Shown here piece by piece: positions 41,393-43,122 of a DNA stretch of 43,122 nucleotides (the stretch's first letter is position 1; each line of letters starts with the position of its first letter). The position numbers and the translations under genes are program-made. The stretch is taken from NCBI GenBank assembly GCA_036506155.1, contig DASXSF010000131.1, forward strand, positions 1-43,122, in the 5' to 3' direction. The notes beneath the pieces were generated by a model. That model made no database searches, was not told the origin of the DNA, and saw only the letters and a program-made list of their open reading frames with translations. The stretch comes from DASXRA01 sp036506155. GTDB taxonomy: Bacteria; Actinomycetota; Actinomycetes; Mycobacteriales; Jatrophihabitantaceae.

Positions 41393-42622
41393 ATGCGAGA
41401 CCACCATGACACGGTCATCGTCGGAGGTGGCCAGGCCGGCTTGGCGATGAGCGCGGTGCTGCAGCAGCACGGGCGCGAGCACGTCGTGTTGGAGCGGCGG
41501 GAGGTCGGGGAACGGTGGCGCACCGAACGCTGGGATTCGCTGCGCTTCCAGTTCCCGAACTGGTCGTTGCAGCTTCCCGGCTACTCCTACACGGGTAGTG
41601 ATCCGGACGGCTTTGCTCACTACAGCGAGATCCTTCGCCTTATCGGGGACTACGCGGTGAGCACCCGGGCACCGCTGCGAGAACACGCCGAGGCGGTCGG
41701 CCTTGCCGAGAACGGCGACGGCAAGGGCTTCGTGGTGTCGTTGCCGGACGGCACATTGCACGCGCACCGCGTCGTCGTCGCCACCGGACCGTTTCAGCGC
41801 CCGCGCCTCCCGCAGATGTCGCAGGACGTCTCGCCATCAGTGCTGCAGACCGATCCGACGCGTTACCGGTGCCCGGCCGAGCTTCCCGGCGGCGCAGTCC
41901 TCGTAGTGGGTAGCGGCGCCTCGGGTTGTCAGATCGCTGACGAACTGCTGCGCGACGGGCGCACGGTGTACCTGTCCGTCAGCCGGCATCGGCGTGCGCC
42001 GAGGCGCTTCCGGGGCAAGGACGTGTACTGGTGGCTGGAGAGCATGGGCCGCTTCGCCCAGACGATCGACAGCTTCCCCAACCGGCAGTGGCCGCCATCG
42101 GTCGTCGTCACCGGAGTGAACGGTGGCTACGACGTCAACGTGCGGCAATTCGCCGCCGACGGAGTACACGTCGTAGGCCGGATCATGGGTGCATCCGGCG
42201 GGACGGTCGCGATCGAACCCAATGCCAACCAGATCCTTGACGAGGCCGACATGGCCTACCGCAACTTCATGTCGGCGGCCCGCGAACTCGCCGCTCAGCG
42301 AATCCCGGAACAGCTCGCTGCAGAAGATGCCACAGACCCGACCCGACTTCCCGCCGCCCTCGATGAGGTCGACTCGCTCGACCTCGCCAGGAAGAACATC
42401 AACACGATCATCTGGGCGACCGGCTACACGTACGACTTCGGCTGGGTCGACGTTCCGGTATTCGATGAGCGTGGCCGGCCGATACAACGGCGCGGCGTCA
42501 CCCAGTCGCCCGGGCTGTACTTCCTCGGGCTGCACTGGATGCACACGTTCAAATCGGGGCTATTTTCCGGTGTCGGCGCGGACGCCGAACATCTCGCCGA
42601 GCACATGACCCGGACGCGCTGA
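41393..42622 (+). CDS. Flavin-dependent monooxygenase (FMO/CzcO-like)
   Basis: The protein has 409 residues from ATG 41393. The FAD-binding motif GGGQAG is at 11-16, the NADPH-binding motif GSGASG at 173-178, and the ATG-type motif appears as IIWATGYTYDF near residue 345. WRTERWDSLRFQFPNWSLQLP near 42-62 is typical of the CzcO/flavoprotein group. Members oxygenate small nucleophilic or lipophilic substrates; the substrate is unknown. It is divergent from the broken O-methyltransferase gene (111 bases apart), so the two may once have served one small-molecule pathway. Confidence 0.88.
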   Translation: MRDHHDTVIVGGGQAGLAMSAVLQQHGREHVVLERREVGERWRTERWDSLRFQFPNWSLQLPGYSYTGSDPDGFAHYSEILRLIGDYAVSTRAPLREHAEAVGLAENGDGKGFVVSLPDGTLHAHRVVVATGPFQRPRLPQMSQDVSPSVLQTDPTRYRCPAELPGGAVLVVGSGASGCQIADELLRDGRTVYLSVSRHRRAPRRFRGKDVYWWLESMGRFAQTIDSFPNRQWPPSVVVTGVNGGYDVNVRQFAADGVHVVGRIMGASGGTVAIEPNANQILDEADMAYRNFMSAARELAAQRIPEQLAAEDATDPTRLPAALDEVDSLDLARKNINTIIWATGYTYDFGWVDVPVFDERGRPIQRRGVTQSPGLYFLGLHWMHTFKSGLFSGVGADAEHLAEHMTRTR

Positions 42623-42699
42623 CCAAGCGCTCGACCGCAGCTCAGCGCCGTTCGGCACGGCTGAATCTTTTCGACGCCAGCTGAGCGACAGTTAGGTCA

Positions 42700-42758
42700 T
42701 GACAGCCGGCCCGGCAAGCGATGCGGACCTTGAACGGGCCGACAGGGCCTGGCTGTCA
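42700..42758. terminator. Inverted repeat beyond the small Cys-rich gene
   Basis: TGACAGCCGGCCC and GGGCCTGGCTGTCA pair over 13 bases with one bulge around a 32-base loop. It lies four bases past the stop of the minus-strand gene ending at 42762 and 77 bases past the plus-strand monooxygenase stop, so it may terminate both. Confidence 0.5.
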
Positions 42759-42761
42759 GGG

Positions 42762-43122
42762 CTATCCGGCGCCGCCGGGGCCGCTGCCGAAGAACCCGTA
42801 AGCTGCGCCCGGGGGCGGGGGCGGGACATCGTCCAGCACGTCGCGAGGGTCGATCCTGGAACCCGCGTAGATGTCAGTCTCGTCCTTGTCGCAGCGCTGG
42901 CATCGCAGATACGGCTTGCCGTCCTCGGTGCGCAATGTCGCCCATCGGTGGCGCAGGTTCAGCCTGCAGAAAAGCGGACGCCGCCGGCGCGGAAACACGA
43001 TCTCCATATCGGCGGCAGCCGCCGGCGACGGGGTGTTGATCGCGTCACGCAACGCCCAGCAGCGGCTGAGCACACCGAGGGCGTGCCGCAGCTGCCGGGC
43101 GCGGCCCAGGCCGTACAGCTCG
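42762..43122 (-). CDS. Small Cys-containing protein, 5' end open at the window edge
   Basis: The frame is open from 43121 at the right edge to the stop at 42762. A GTG at 43073 and an ATG at 43007 (MEIVFPRRRRPLFCRL) are possible starts. The recognisable part is FCRLNLRHRW then YLRCQRCDKDETD, a Cys/His layout like a small zinc ribbon seen in short actinobacterial proteins. The C-terminus is Pro/Gly-rich. No function can be given. Because the reading frame continues to the edge, the gene may be longer than the start codons suggest. Confidence 0.6.
   Translation of the reverse strand, partial: ELYGLGRARQLRHALGVLSRCWALRDAINTPSPAAAADMEIVFPRRRRPLFCRLNLRHRWATLRTEDGKPYLRCQRCDKDETDIYAGSRIDPRDVLDDVPPPPPGAAYGFFGSGPGGAG

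Overview
The window is GC-rich, densely packed and uses many GTG starts and 1-4 base start/stop overlaps, which points to a high-GC actinomycete. Several families (ECF sigma with adjacent anti-sigma, VKOR next to a DUF929 protein, DUF2252, PPOX-fold protein) fit Pseudonocardiales or Mycobacteriales, but I cannot name a genus.

Positions 475-11479 form an integrase-less genomic island. It is bounded by two copies of the 3' half of a tRNA-Lys(CTT) gene (39 identical bases). Neither copy has the tRNA 5' half. Both are preceded at nearly the same distance (116 and 113 bases) by a shared 24-base element and followed by a shared short motif. I read this as one unit of a tandem array of related elements whose intact tRNA lies outside the window, probably to the left. 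The cargo is a decayed AAA ATPase (DUF4143 type), a complete four-gene SMC-like plasmid-defence operon (Wadjet/JetABCD of the DUF2397-DUF2398-TIGR02680-DUF2399 branch) and a TPR/SEC-C protein. A broken DUF433 antitoxin lies just beyond the right boundary.

Positions 11900-20735 hold a cell-surface stress neighbourhood. Two secreted proteins (a vanadium-haloperoxidase-type protein and a TIGR03118 propeller) lie on the minus strand. On the plus strand are an ECF sigma/anti-sigma pair and a compact run: secreted YxYxxD repeat protein, 4-TM membrane protein, alpha/beta hydrolase-fold protein, ABC1/UbiB kinase. A TGTAAC-N9-TAT element precedes the sigma gene, the repeat-protein gene and (as CGTAAC) the haloperoxidase gene, so it may be the promoter recognised by this sigma factor. 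The hydrolase has lost its nucleophile Ser (Arg) and its HG motif (DG).

Positions 20736-31125 carry a structured leader with a 15-codon upstream ORF before an MDR oxidoreductase, a frameshifted zwf, a PPOX-fold protein, a thiol peroxidase-like protein divergent from a TetR-GNAT pair, a secretory-type lipase, an MFS exporter divergent from a second TetR, and a dienelactone hydrolase relic. Each TetR gene has its own pair of inverted-repeat operators.

Positions 31179-43122 contain a doubly broken thioredoxin-like gene next to an intact VKOR, an aminotransferase-fold protein without the PLP lysine, DUF2252, an aquaporin, glutamate decarboxylase, a tandem universal stress protein, a membrane protein, an O-methyltransferase with two frameshifts, a flavin monooxygenase and a small Cys-rich protein running off the right edge. 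Disrupted genes are unusually frequent across the whole window, so either the sequence carries single-base indel errors or the region is decaying.
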